Notes: generated by a model not told the origin, from the letters alone. DNA of 64,000 nucleotides from Natrarchaeobaculum sulfurireducens (GCF_003430825.1 NZ_CP024047.1:930001-994000), one strand, 5' to 3'. Positions 1 to 8,249 are shown, counted from the first letter of the stretch. Program-made: numbers and translations.

Positions 1-115
1 TGCGAAGGACGCCCTCGCCCGGATTTTCCCGCCCGTAAACGAACGCGTCGACGGCGTCTTTCGGTGAAATCGCGAGTGAGCGGATCGTCGTCGGGTCCCG
101 GTCGGCTTCCCCCAT
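1..115 (-). CDS. Conserved haloarchaeal protein of unknown function (N-terminal part only)
   Basis: An ATG at 115 opens a minus-strand frame that runs off the left edge, so only about 38 residues are visible. They begin MGEADRDPTTIRSLAISP and continue with a DAVDAFVYGRENPGE-like segment. The acidic composition and lack of stops suggest a real gene. The start lies 66 nt downstream of the cbiZ stop, and a CTAAACC sequence about 27 nt upstream could be its own TATA element. I do not recognise a function. The position right after the cobalamin genes could mean co-regulation, but the gap is larger than between the other genes of that operon. Confidence 0.55.
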   Translation of the reverse strand, partial: MGEADRDPTTIRSLAISPKDAVDAFVYGRENPGEGVLR

Positions 116-181
116 GAGGCGATGGTTGGGCCCGAGACGGTTTAGCTGGAAGGGATCTGCCGCCGACGCTCCATCCGTTCT

Positions 182-958
182 TTACTCGAGGGTTGGCGGC
201 TCGAACACGGTCGCCCGAACGTCCGTCGAAACGCCGTACGTTGCCTCTTCGACCGACGCCGGGCAGCCAACGTCGTGGTCCTCGTAGTGAGCCGAAAGCG
301 AGGCGCGGACGGCCTCACGGACGCAGGCTCGCGTCGCGGCGCCGACGGCCGTTCCGCTGCCCGAAAATCGGGTGGACCGACCGTCGGGATCGTGTCCAAC
401 TACGACGGCGTCGGTCGTCGTTCCGGGGAAGCCGGTCGTCTCGAGCAGCGTGGCCGCTTTCGCTTCGGCAGTGACCGCGATCAGGTTCGCGAGCGCGCCG
501 TCGGGCAACGAGCGAGTCGTGCCGACGACGACGTTCACGGTGCCGGGCGTCGAGTGATCGTCGTCAGTCGCGGGCTCGAGATCGGTGGGGAGCGAGCCGC
601 CGGGTGGCTCCATCGGCAACGCGGCCGGGTTCGAGACGCCGGCGGTCGCGTAGGCCGTGACCGGACCGCAGCGGGCGCCGCGGGCGTCCGCGATGTCGAC
701 ACCGGTGAGCAATGCCGGCGGTCGCTCGCCGCTCGCGTCGGCGTCGCCGACGTCGAAGCCCGCCCGCTCGAGGCGTTCGTCGACGTAGGCTGCGAGGTCG
801 GTCCGGGTCCACCCTTCCGGGACCGAGACGTTGTACGCACACTCGCCACGGGTGCGGCCGCCGTCGGCCCCCGTCGAGAGCCACTCGGTCCCCTCGCGAC
901 GGACCCTGAGGACACCGTCGCGACGGCACGCCTCGTAGTCGGGGATCGGTTCGGTCAT
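182..958 (-). CDS. cbiZ: Adenosylcobinamide amidohydrolase CbiZ
   Basis: This 258-residue cytoplasmic protein matches the CbiZ family, which removes the aminopropanol side chain from adenosylcobinamide to give adenosylcobyrate for re-entry into cobalamin assembly. Family-type features include a TAYATAGVSNPAALP stretch near residues 100-115, a Gly/Thr-rich VNVVVGTTRSLPDGAL segment near 140-155, TAEAKAATLLE shortly after, and the C-terminal SGSGTAVGAATRACV segment. The ATG shares ATGA with the cobD stop, so it is the last gene of a translationally coupled chain. CbiZ is typical of archaea that salvage incomplete corrinoids. CbiB, CobD, CobY and CobS next door supply the following steps. Confidence 0.92.
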   Translation of the reverse strand: MTEPIPDYEACRRDGVLRVRREGTEWLSTGADGGRTRGECAYNVSVPEGWTRTDLAAYVDERLERAGFDVGDADASGERPPALLTGVDIADARGARCGPVTAYATAGVSNPAALPMEPPGGSLPTDLEPATDDDHSTPGTVNVVVGTTRSLPDGALANLIAVTAEAKAATLLETTGFPGTTTDAVVVGHDPDGRSTRFSGSGTAVGAATRACVREAVRASLSAHYEDHDVGCPASVEEATYGVSTDVRATVFEPPTLE

Positions 959-2013
959 CGCTCGCGGTCGTCCTCGCGGTCGGCCTTATCGAGCACCTCG
1001 AGCGCTGCGAGCAACTGGTCGTTTGCGGCGCGGTTCTTGACGGCGACACGGACGTGGCCCTCGAGGCCGCGGAAGGTCGTCGCATCACGGATCGCAACGC
1101 CGCGTTCGCGGGCCGTTCCGACGACGTTCGAGACGTCGCGGTCGCCGACGTCACAGAGCAGATAGGGCGCGTCGGATGGGTGAACGTCGAAGCGGCCTTC
1201 GAGCGCTCGAGCCATCCGATCGCGCTCGCTCGCGACGCGCTCGCGCGTCTCTATGACGAACTCCTTCTGGCATAGACAGTACGCGCCCACGCGAGCGGCT
1301 GGCGTTCCGAGCGACCAGGCGCGACGGGCCGTCTCGAGTGCGGCGAGGGAGTCGCCAGATGCGACGGCAAAGCCCGCTCGAAGCCCCGGCAGGCCGAACA
1401 GCTTGGTGAGCGAGCGAGCGACGACGACGTGCTCGCGCTCGAGAGACGCCGCCGACGGGAGGTCGGTAAACCCGAGAAATGCCTCGTCGACGAGCAGAGT
1501 CGTCCCCGCGTCGGCACAGCGGTCCGCGAAGGCCTCGAGGGTGTCGAGGTCGCTCGCCTCGCCAGTCGGGTTGTTCGGCGTACAGACGACCGCGAGCGCA
1601 CAGTCTTCGAGGACGTCTACGCCGGTCGACAGCACTTCGTCGTGGGCGACGAACCGGGGAGTCGCTCCCTGCAGCTGAATCTCGCGGGCGTATTCGCCGA
1701 AACTCGGATACGGGACGAGCGCTTCGTCGCCGGGCTCGAGGGTGACCGCCACGATGAGCCGAATCGCGGCCAGCCCGCCCGCTGTGGGGACGACGCGTTC
1801 GGGCGCACAGCCGGCGAAATCGGCCGCAGCCGCCCGAAACTCGGGATGTTCGTCGTCGGGGTATCGCCGGGAGTCCTCGAGCGCGTCGGCGTAGACAGCC
1901 TCGACGCCGTCGGGGGCGAACGGGTTAGTGTTGGCCGAGAAGTCGAGCACGTCGGAATCGGACTCGCCGCCGTGGGGGACGCGCTCGCTTTCCCGAACCG
2001 ACTCAGGGTCCAC
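955..2013 (-). CDS. cobD: CobD-like PLP enzyme (threonine-phosphate decarboxylase / aminotransferase fold)
   Basis: This class I/II PLP enzyme resembles histidinol-phosphate aminotransferases and, in this operon, most likely decarboxylates L-threonine phosphate to (R)-1-amino-2-propanol phosphate for CbiB. Visible features are DFSANTNPFAPDGV near the N-terminus, the VVCTPNNPTG motif, the LVDEAFLGF strand with the PLP-contacting Asp, and RSLTKLFGLPGLRAGF holding the Schiff-base Lys. The frame is open further upstream, but that extension is Arg/Ser/Pro-rich out-of-frame translation of cobT. The GTG at 2013, overlapping the cobT stop by 11 nt, gives 352 residues, the family size. A true HisC is not excluded by sequence alone. 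Confidence 0.85.
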   Translation of the reverse strand: MDPESVRESERVPHGGESDSDVLDFSANTNPFAPDGVEAVYADALEDSRRYPDDEHPEFRAAAADFAGCAPERVVPTAGGLAAIRLIVAVTLEPGDEALVPYPSFGEYAREIQLQGATPRFVAHDEVLSTGVDVLEDCALAVVCTPNNPTGEASDLDTLEAFADRCADAGTTLLVDEAFLGFTDLPSAASLEREHVVVARSLTKLFGLPGLRAGFAVASGDSLAALETARRAWSLGTPAARVGAYCLCQKEFVIETRERVASERDRMARALEGRFDVHPSDAPYLLCDVGDRDVSNVVGTARERGVAIRDATTFRGLEGHVRVAVKNRAANDQLLAALEVLDKADREDDRER

Positions 2014-3067
2014 CGTCGGCCCCCGCAGCCGCGTCAGTGCCGTCGCCCGCGGCGTCGCTCCCGGACTCGGGGTCGACGCCGTTTTCGTCGATCCCCAGTC
2101 GGGCACAGACGGCCTCGAACCGGTCTCGGACCGCCGACATTTCGCCGTCAGGAACGAGCGAGAGGACGCCACCCATCCCGACGCCCTCTTTCGCCTCGCC
2201 GGCGCAGTAGCGCTGCATCGAGACGTGCTCGCGGCCGTCGAAGCCGGGATCGGTAACGGTCAGCTCACAGTCGAGTCGGTCACAGGCGGCCTCCAGGTCG
2301 GCGCTCGGATCGTCGGCGACGAACGAGGTCGTCGCGAGCGACAGCGGCTCATCGACGCCGGCGTGGCGCAAGACGGCCGCGATGGCGACCATCTGGGTCC
2401 CCCCACCGAGGGTCACGTCCGTGCCGGACTCGAGTGCGCCCGCGGCGATGCCGGCGATCGTCGGCTGGACGGGGTCACCAACTGCGCGGATCGCTGCGAG
2501 TGGTTCAGCCCCGCAAGCCCCCGGTTCGAGGTTGCTCGCCTCGAGCGCCGTCTCGACGACGCGTTCCTTGCGCTCGAGGGGATTGTCGGGGAGCGACGAG
2601 GAGACGCCGGCGGGTTCGCCGAGCGCGGTGAGCACGCCGAGTGCGGTCGTCGTCCCGCCGGGCACGGTCTCGCCGAGCAGGAGCGCTTCGTCGGGGAGGC
2701 TGGCGCCGAACTCGCGAGCGCGCTCGAAGATCGCCGCGGCGTCGGCGACGGCAGTCGGCTCGCGGACGTCGGTTCCGGCCGGGACTTCGAGGTCTACCGT
2801 CGGCGAGCCGGTCGGCCGTGCGAGGCCGGCATCGACGATGGTCAGGTCGAAGTCGACGACGTCGCGGACCGCGCGGGTGACTGCCGCGGGCGTCGGACAG
2901 CCCGTCGGGGACACCGGCGTCACCGGCGAGACCGTCGGCCGGCCGTACTCGAGGATCTCGACGTCCGCAGAGGGTGTCTGGGCCATGAGTTCGGGCGCAG
3001 CACCGGCCGCGCTGATGCCGTCGATCAGGGCCGTTTCGGTCGTGCCGGCAGCGAGGATTACGCGCAT
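2003..3067 (-). CDS. cobT: Nicotinate-nucleotide-dimethylbenzimidazole phosphoribosyltransferase, archaeal (UPF0284) type
   Basis: This 354-residue protein matches the archaeal CobT/UPF0284 group, which activates the lower-ligand base as alpha-ribazole phosphate. Typical stretches are MRVILAAGTTETALIDGISAAG at the start (shown here without its last residues), PTGCPTPAAVTRAV, GETVPGGTTTALGVLTALG around residues 130-150 and VTLGGGTQMVAIAAV near 225-240. The C-terminus carries a low-complexity Gly/Ala/Asp tail beyond the catalytic domain. The ATG at 3067 overlaps the cobY stop by 10 nt. The tail overlaps the cobD start, so the tail length may reflect the compact gene packing rather than function. 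Confidence 0.88.
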   Translation of the reverse strand: MRVILAAGTTETALIDGISAAGAAPELMAQTPSADVEILEYGRPTVSPVTPVSPTGCPTPAAVTRAVRDVVDFDLTIVDAGLARPTGSPTVDLEVPAGTDVREPTAVADAAAIFERAREFGASLPDEALLLGETVPGGTTTALGVLTALGEPAGVSSSLPDNPLERKERVVETALEASNLEPGACGAEPLAAIRAVGDPVQPTIAGIAAGALESGTDVTLGGGTQMVAIAAVLRHAGVDEPLSLATTSFVADDPSADLEAACDRLDCELTVTDPGFDGREHVSMQRYCAGEAKEGVGMGGVLSLVPDGEMSAVRDRFEAVCARLGIDENGVDPESGSDAAGDGTDAAAGADGGP

Positions 3068-3669
3068 GGGTCGCCCCCTCGCTGTAAGTGCTTCGCCGCA
3101 GTGTTGGCATCTGTACGTCGGTTCACGTTGACCGCGAGTCGCGGATCGTAGCTCACGTCTATCATGGATTCGTCAGTGGTGCCGACGACGTTCACCCCCG
3201 TCGGCGCGAGGTGGTCGGTCGGCTCGAGCGTCGTCTCGACGCTGACGCCGAGCCGGCGTTTCAATGCGACGGGGACACAGACCGTGCGCGAGGCGTTCCG
3301 GCCGCCATGGGCCCTAAGCACTCGATCGACCGCAGGTGCCTCGAGCAAGGGCAGATCCGCCGCCACGGTGAGGATCGGCGGCTCGATGGCCGGACGCTCG
3401 AGCACGTCAAGCAGGTCGGCGACGTAGCCCTCGCCAGGTGTCTCGAGAACCGAAAGTTCGTCTCGGCCGTCGATCGCTCGCTTCTCGAGGTGGCGACGGG
3501 TCGCCGGTGCGTTCGGCGAGACCGCCGCGTAGACCGTCTCGACGCGGCTCCCCTCGAGCGCCCGAGAGACTCGGTCGACCATCGAAACGCCCTCGATCGG
3601 GAACAGCGGCTTCTCGTGGTCGCTCTCGAGGCGGGTTCCCTTCCCGCCACACATCACAACAGCGTCCAC
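3058..3669 (-). CDS. cobY: GTP:adenosylcobinamide-phosphate guanylyltransferase CobY
   Basis: CobY transfers GMP to adenosylcobinamide phosphate; it is the archaeal, non-orthologous replacement of bacterial CobU and lacks the kinase activity. The sequence begins VDAVVMCGGKGTRL, the nucleotidyltransferase signature, followed by a HEKPLFPIEGVSM segment and a TVAADLPLLEAP strand carrying the metal-binding Asp region. The frame is open far upstream into cobS, but that extension is Arg-rich shadow sequence. The GTG at 3669 overlaps the cobS end by 16 nt and gives 203 residues, the usual CobY length. The product is the activated substrate for CobS. Confidence 0.88.
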   Translation of the reverse strand: MDAVVMCGGKGTRLESDHEKPLFPIEGVSMVDRVSRALEGSRVETVYAAVSPNAPATRRHLEKRAIDGRDELSVLETPGEGYVADLLDVLERPAIEPPILTVAADLPLLEAPAVDRVLRAHGGRNASRTVCVPVALKRRLGVSVETTLEPTDHLAPTGVNVVGTTDESMIDVSYDPRLAVNVNRRTDANTAAKHLQRGGDPCA

Positions 3670-4415
3670 GCGATCACCCCCACGTGGACGCCGGCGACGC
3701 GTCCGATCTCGTTGGCGGCGCCGAAGATATCGCCGTTGATCCCGCCGAGGTGACGGGTCGCCCAGGCCCAGGGGAGCGCGATGGCGGCGACTGCGGCGAC
3801 GACTGCGACCCCGGCGGCGGGGTGGGGCCAGGTGAGTGCGACCGCGGGCAGTGCCAGGGCCGCGGGCGCGACGAACGAGGCCGGACTGGTGGCGGCCGTA
3901 AACCCCTTGCCCATCCCGTCGGCGCTCGCTCGGCCGAAACAGGCCATTGCGGCCATGCCGAGTTTCGTCCCGACCTCCGCGGCGATTGCGACACCGACGG
4001 CAGCCGCGACCGGAAGTCCGGCCAGCCCGAGTCCGCCGAGTCCGAGACCAACGACGACGACCCCGACCGCCAGAATCGCTCCGACGCCGGTCGTCGTGTC
4101 TTTCAGGACCTCGCGTCGACGGTCCACATCGCCGTGGACGACGAGCGCGTCGCCGAGGTCCGCGACCCCGTCGAGGTGGTGAATCCCGGTCACGGCGTAC
4201 ACCGCGAGCAGGTACGCGAACGCCACCGTCGACGCCGGAACTGCGTCGCTCGCCAGTAGCGGGAGCGCCGCGAGCGCGCCGACGACGAATCCGACGATTG
4301 GAAACGCCGCCGGTGTCCGTCGTAGCGCGTCCCAATCCCCGTCTCGAAAGCCGACGGGAAGTCTGGTCAGGAATCCGAGGCCGCCGCGAACCGCGCCGAT
4401 CCAGCGGCTACTCAC
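3654..4415 (-). CDS. cobS: Adenosylcobinamide-GDP ribazoletransferase CobS
   Basis: CobS is the membrane enzyme that joins adenosylcobinamide-GDP to alpha-ribazole (phosphate), closing the nucleotide loop. The 253 residues contain six or so hydrophobic segments and the family hallmarks GFLTRLPVG near the start, the HHLDGVADLGDAL metal-binding motif near residues 78-90, RRREVLKDTTTGVGA after it, and ATRHLGGINGDIFGA near 215-230. The start is GTG at 4415, and GTGA is shared with the cbiB stop, indicating translational coupling. It lies between its substrate makers CbiB and CobY. Confidence 0.93.
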   Translation of the reverse strand: MSSRWIGAVRGGLGFLTRLPVGFRDGDWDALRRTPAAFPIVGFVVGALAALPLLASDAVPASTVAFAYLLAVYAVTGIHHLDGVADLGDALVVHGDVDRRREVLKDTTTGVGAILAVGVVVVGLGLGGLGLAGLPVAAAVGVAIAAEVGTKLGMAAMACFGRASADGMGKGFTAATSPASFVAPAALALPAVALTWPHPAAGVAVVAAVAAIALPWAWATRHLGGINGDIFGAANEIGRVAGVHVGVIAWTLL

Positions 4416-5467
4416 AGTCTCACCCCCGGAATCGCCACCGTGGTGGCACCAGTCGTCGGCATCGGCGCTAGGATGGTGACAGCAGGCGTCGGTATCGGCG
4501 CTGCGACGGTGACAGCGGTCCCGTTCAGGACCGACGCCTCGAGCACCGCCGCACTCACAGCCGCGAGGACGACGGCGAACACCACTGCAACGGCCGCTGC
4601 GAACCTGACGAGTCTCACCGCGCGGTCGCCGTCAGCGCGCGTCGGGAGACCGGCCTCGGGGTTCAGGTCGTAGGCACCCGCCTTGACCAGCCGGACCGAG
4701 AGCGCACAGGCCAGCGTCGCCATCGGCCAGCCGGAGTTCGGCGACGACGGTGTGCGTGCCCAGGCTCGAGCGCGCCGGAGTGACCCGACATCACCGGCCG
4801 CGAGGGCGATCGCGAGCGCGGACACCCTGGCCGGGAGCCACATCACCAGGTCGTCGAGCCGGGCGCTCGCCGTCCCGATCGGTTTCGAGGGGTAGCCGAG
4901 CATCGAGTCGAGCGTGTTGACGCCCTTGACCCAGGCGGCTGCGGCTGCGGCGACGGGAAGCGACAGCGGCGCGAGCACGGCGAACGGGAGCATCGTCGCG
5001 ACCAGCCCGTCGGCGAGGTTCTCGCTCGCGCTCTCGAGCGCCGCGCTGCGAAGCTCCGCCGGCGAGAGCGTCGAGACGTCGCGGCCAACCAGCCCACGGA
5101 TCTCGTGGCGAGCCGTCTCGAGGTCGCCCTCGGTCGCCTCGAGCACCGTCTCGGTGAGTTCGAGGAGCGACCGCAGGCTGCTCGAGACGAAGAGGACGAC
5201 GCCGGCGACGGCCGCGCCAGCGAGGGGATGAACCGCGGTCGCCAGGAGGACAGCCCCACCGGCGGCCCCCGCGGGAATCAGTGGCGCGAGGATGGCGACG
5301 GCGAGCCCGACCAGCCGTTGTCCCCGGTCGCTGTCGGCCCACTCGCGGTCGAGTACCCCCACGAGACGGCCGAACCACGCGACGGGGTGAAAGGCGTTTC
5401 GCGGCTCGCCGATCAGCGCATCGAGGCCGAGCGCCAGAGCGATCATCGCGACCGTCGTGGCCGTCAC
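4412..5467 (-). CDS. cbiB: Adenosylcobinamide-phosphate synthase CbiB with proline-rich C-terminal tail
   Basis: CbiB attaches (R)-1-amino-2-propanol phosphate, made by CobD, to adenosylcobyrate. This integral membrane protein of 351 residues shows LGLDALIGEPRNAFHPVAWFG at the start (one residue beyond the first 20 omitted here in analysis), LDSMLGYPSKPIGTASARLD in the middle and the SPNSGWPMA motif near residue 235. It begins with GTG at 5467 and has a GGAGG-like site about 12 nt upstream. About 30 residues at the C-terminus exceed the usual family length and contain an 11-residue Pro/Ala/Thr repeat (AVTVAAPIPTP, then AVTILAPMPTT). Confidence 0.92.
   Translation of the reverse strand: MTATTVAMIALALGLDALIGEPRNAFHPVAWFGRLVGVLDREWADSDRGQRLVGLAVAILAPLIPAGAAGGAVLLATAVHPLAGAAVAGVVLFVSSSLRSLLELTETVLEATEGDLETARHEIRGLVGRDVSTLSPAELRSAALESASENLADGLVATMLPFAVLAPLSLPVAAAAAAWVKGVNTLDSMLGYPSKPIGTASARLDDLVMWLPARVSALAIALAAGDVGSLRRARAWARTPSSPNSGWPMATLACALSVRLVKAGAYDLNPEAGLPTRADGDRAVRLVRFAAAVAVVFAVVLAAVSAAVLEASVLNGTAVTVAAPIPTPAVTILAPMPTTGATTVAIPGVRL
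4452..4517. repeat. Imperfect 33-bp tandem repeat in the 3' end of cbiB
   Basis: Two adjacent 33-bp units, 4452-4484 and 4485-4517, share GTCGG-ATCGGCGCT and GGTGACAGC segments. The period is a multiple of three and encodes the 11-residue Pro/Thr repeat of the CbiB tail, so it looks like a small in-frame duplication. Confidence 0.75.
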
Positions 5468-5537
5468 GGCTGTCGCCCCTCCGCTCGGCTCGCTCGCGGC
5501 GGATCGCTCGCTCGCTCGCGGTGTCTCCGTCTGTCGA

Positions 5538-6185
5538 TCATCGTTCGTCGTCGGCCTCTGTAAGTGTCGCCAGTCGGTTGGGAACCTCGAGCAACGGGGT
5601 CTCCTCGAGTATCACTGCAGTACCGCCAACGCGTTCGACGCCGCCGTCGGTTCGCGGGTCGTCGCCGACGTGGACCAGCTCCGCGGTCGAGACGCCGAGC
5701 CGGGTCGCCGTCAGCTCGAAAATTTGTGGGGCGGGCTTTCGCCAGCCACAGCCGACGCTGGTGACGATCGCGTCGACGTCGTCGCGGCCGAAATCGGCCC
5801 GGACGAGCGTCCGGCCGACGAGTTCGGGAACGCTGCAGTTCGAACAGATTGCGACCGGGCCGTGCTCGCGAGCCGCGTCGAGGGCCTCGAGCGCGCCGTC
5901 TCGCGTTCGTACTTCGGGGTCGAACGCCGCCACGACGGCGCGTCTGGCCGCGTTTTCGGTCCCCTCGAGGTCGACACCCCGGCTTCGGAGTGCGTGGGCG
6001 ACGTGTGCAGGTAACGGCACCTCGGCGCCCTCGGGGGCGTCTATGTGTGGCTCGGCGTAGGCGTCGGCCCAGTCGTCTGGGACGGCGACGCCCCGGCGCT
6101 CGAGTTCGCGCGCGACGGCTTCGGTTGGGTCGGTCGGGCGATCGACGCTGACGAGGGTTCCAAAGAGATCGAACGAGACTCCCAC
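5538..6185 (-). CDS. HAD-superfamily hydrolase
   Basis: A haloacid-dehalogenase-type phosphatase of 215 residues. The motifs are FDLFGTLVS (motif I; the usual second Asp is replaced by Phe-Gly context, as in many FDLFGT haloarchaeal members), ICSNCS (motif II), GWRKPAPQIFE (motif III Lys) and HVGDDPRTD (motif IV). The upstream extension of the frame crosses the promoter region, so I place the start at GTG 6185, 7 residues before motif I. It heads the cobalamin operon, with 70 nt to cbiB. The dephosphorylated substrate is unknown; removal of the phosphate from alpha-ribazole phosphate or cobalamin phosphate is a guess from context only. Confidence 0.8.
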   Translation of the reverse strand: MGVSFDLFGTLVSVDRPTDPTEAVARELERRGVAVPDDWADAYAEPHIDAPEGAEVPLPAHVAHALRSRGVDLEGTENAARRAVVAAFDPEVRTRDGALEALDAAREHGPVAICSNCSVPELVGRTLVRADFGRDDVDAIVTSVGCGWRKPAPQIFELTATRLGVSTAELVHVGDDPRTDGGVERVGGTAVILEETPLLEVPNRLATLTEADDER

Positions 6186-6346
6186 GAATGTGTGACTAGC
6201 ACAAACTACCTTTACTTTCGCGGTTCGCCGAACTCGGATGGGCGATTCCCGGTCGGAGCCCGTCAAGATGGTCCTGACTCACTGCCAGGCAAGCGCCTGG
6301 CTGTTCGTCGATGTGATCGTCGTGAAAATATGGTCCGTTCGAACGC

Positions 6347-6958
6347 TCAGGCGAGTCGAGCGAACGCCAGATTGCCGGAGATGTTCTTGATGTAGATTTC
6401 GACTACGTCGCCCTCGTTGGCGCCAGGGACGAAGATCGTGTAGCTGCCCTTCTCGGCGACTCCATCGCCTTTGCGGCCCGTGCCGGTGATCTCGACGGTG
6501 TACGTCTTGCCCTCCTCGACGGCTTCCTGCTGTTGTTGTTGCTGGCTGCTCGCAGAGCGCTTGGTAACGGGACGGAACGCACCACAGGCGTCACAGCGAA
6601 GCATCGGCGTCCGGTCTTCACGGACGAGACGGGTGTCCGGCAGGCCACACTCCGTACAGAGAACGTATTCGTCGACGTAGGCGTCGACTGCCGCGTTGAA
6701 GTCCTGCTGGGAGAACGTCCCGTTGTAGCGTCCGCGACCATCCTCGAACTTGCCGCTGGTCCCCATCTCACGCTGGACGAATCGGTGGAGGTGTTCGTCC
6801 TCACGCGAGAGGACGTCGGCGATCTCGTCAAGGTTCTTGAATCGCGTGAAGGCGCCGTCCTTCTGGGTCTCGGCGTCGGGAATCTGCAGTCGCTCTTCGT
6901 CGCCCCCGATGTCCGGGACCTCGTCCATCGCTCGGTCGAGACTCGACTCGTAATCCAT
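6347..6958 (-). CDS. Translation initiation factor aIF2 subunit beta with C-terminal TRAM domain
   Basis: This is the beta subunit of the archaeal ternary initiation complex (aIF2), which carries initiator tRNA. Residues 1-100 form the aIF2beta core, and a zinc ribbon is formed by C101/C104 and C122/C125 (CTEC and CDAC). A run of six Gln at about 139-144 acts as a linker. Residues 148-203 form a TRAM-type RNA-binding domain (TGTGRKGDGVAEKG, then VPGANEGDVV), a fusion seen in haloarchaea. The ATG at 6958 is 27 nt from a GATTTACG box, consistent with a leaderless transcript. Confidence 0.95.
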   Translation of the reverse strand: MDYESSLDRAMDEVPDIGGDEERLQIPDAETQKDGAFTRFKNLDEIADVLSREDEHLHRFVQREMGTSGKFEDGRGRYNGTFSQQDFNAAVDAYVDEYVLCTECGLPDTRLVREDRTPMLRCDACGAFRPVTKRSASSQQQQQQEAVEEGKTYTVEITGTGRKGDGVAEKGSYTIFVPGANEGDVVEIYIKNISGNLAFARLA

Positions 6959-6980
6959 ACTCGAGGACAGACGATGCGAA

Positions 6981-6988
6981 CGTAAATC
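6981..6988 (-). promoter_or_regulatory. TATA-like box of the aIF2 beta gene
   Basis: On the minus strand GATTTACG is centred about 27 nt before the ATG at 6958, the spacing expected when transcription starts at or next to the start codon. Confidence 0.55.
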
Positions 6989-7598
6989 CGTTCTGCTATC
7001 CGGGTCGGGGCCAGCGGCGGGACGTGATCGCCCCGGCCGCAGAGCACGTTACCGTCCCGTTCGCTCGGGGACCCCTGGTTCGCTTCGTCGAGAGCGGTGA
7101 GGTCCCGTTCGGAATTGGGCTCGTTCGGGCCTCCTGTCTGTCCCGCGAGTTCGCTGTAGACTCTCGTGTTCGCCGACCTGTTATCGGCCGTTCGCCACCA
7201 CTGCTTTGATCGATTTGACTCCCTGCGAGGGGACCGTTTCCTTTCCAAATCAGGGTTACTTATATTCTAGGAGTGTTGCGGTGTAAACGCACTGCGGTAG
7301 TCTCGAAACCATCACCACCTACCTACCGCAGTTGCGACTTAGGCATCGGTTTGACACTGTCGCTTCGATGGGGCCACTTCGACTCGCGGTATTCGTTTTC
7401 GAGCAGGCACACCTCCCGGTCACGACCACTGTGACGCAAGGCGATTCGCCCGGACGGTATCGACTTGCGCAACTCTCGAGGGGTGTTTATGTGTTTCTGG
7501 CACGAAGTCGCTCGTGACCCTGGCACACGGTGGCGCGTTGCCCAGCGGCCATCCGTTTTTTCAGGGTCCCTTTCCATCCGTAGCCGTCGGTCCGATCG
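6989..7598. other. 610-nt gap without a supportable protein gene
   Basis: Open frames here (for example 7323-7577 minus and 7332-7517 plus) have no recognisable motif, poor codon bias and overlap each other, so I do not call them. The stretch has an isolated TTATAT box at 7260-7265 followed, 28 nt later, by a perfect 10-bp inverted repeat (7291-7332), described separately as a possible small RNA. Confidence 0.5.
7288..7336 (+). ncRNA. Possible small structured RNA (10-bp hairpin behind a TATA box)
   Basis: ACTGCGGTAG at 7291-7300 pairs perfectly with CTACCGCAGT at 7323-7332 around a 22-nt loop rich in ACC repeats. TTATAT at 7260-7265 lies at the right distance for a transcription start near 7290. 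There is no T-run after the hairpin, so it does not look like a simple terminator, and no gene ends upstream on this strand. Transcription is inferred, and the 3' end is unknown. Confidence 0.35.
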
Positions 7599-8249
7599 TC
7601 ATCGATCCCCCTCGAGGTACGCGATCGCGTCGGCGTCGTTCACCTGACCGAACTGTCGGTAGTACTGTCCGACGGCGCGGAAATCTGCCGGCGTCTGGAG
7701 CGCGATCACCTCGTCGGCTTCGGACGCGAGATCGTCGACCGACTGGGGCGAGCCGACGGGGACCGCGAGTACGACGTGCTCGGCACCGGCCTCGTGGACC
7801 TGTCTGAGACAGGCGATCGCCGTCGCCCCCGTCGCGACTCCGTCGTCGACGACGGCCACGCGTTTCCCGTCGAGGTCGGGGATGCTCGCCCCATCGCGGT
7901 ACTGGTCTGCTTTCCGACTGGCGTTTTCGGCTTCCTCACGCTCGATCTCCTCGAGGTAGTCCGCCGAGACGCCCAGCTGGGCGATCAGGGCGTCGTTGTG
8001 CCAGACGCTTCCGTCGCTCGCAACGGCGCCGATAGCGAGTTCCGGGTTCCCGGGGGCACCGAGTTTGCGGGCTACCACCACGTCCAGTTCGGCCTCGAGT
8101 GCGTTCGCAACTGGTCGAGCGACCGGCAACGCACCCCGTGGGATGCCGAGGACGACGTCGACCTCGAGGCCGCGGCGCTCGAGTTCCGCTGCGAGTCGTT
8201 CGCCGGCGTCGGTTCTGTCGTCGAACATGGTCGCCTCTACGTGCGCCAC
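7599..8249 (-). CDS. Phosphoribosyltransferase-family protein
   Basis: A 216-residue type I PRTase-fold protein. The PRPP-binding loop is VAVVDDGVATGATA (about residues 130-143), preceded by a short acidic/basic linker region, and an N-terminal VLGIPRGALPVARPVA segment forms the substrate/flexible region. These proteins are often annotated only as predicted phosphoribosyltransferase, and the nucleobase is not predictable. The longest frame starts at GTG 8249; ATG at 8228 (MFDDRTDAG) is an equally good start and would give 209 residues. It stands alone between two gaps. Confidence 0.85.
   Translation of the reverse strand: MAHVEATMFDDRTDAGERLAAELERRGLEVDVVLGIPRGALPVARPVANALEAELDVVVARKLGAPGNPELAIGAVASDGSVWHNDALIAQLGVSADYLEEIEREEAENASRKADQYRDGASIPDLDGKRVAVVDDGVATGATAIACLRQVHEAGAEHVVLAVPVGSPQSVDDLASEADEVIALQTPADFRAVGQYYRQFGQVNDADAIAYLEGDR

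Noticed and set aside
5480-5520. CGCTCG-rich simple repeat before cbiB
   Set aside because: Short low-complexity sequence common in G+C-rich genomes; no sign of a riboswitch or regulated structure.
6117-6266. Upstream extension of the HAD protein to 6266
   Set aside because: Extra residues are basic and cross the promoter-like A/T region; the family starts shortly before FDLFGTL.
7323-7577. 84-residue minus-strand frame in the 7.0-7.6 kb gap
   Set aside because: Arg/Ser/Lys-rich product without motifs, overlaps another frame on the plus strand and contradicts the hairpin feature at 7291-7332.
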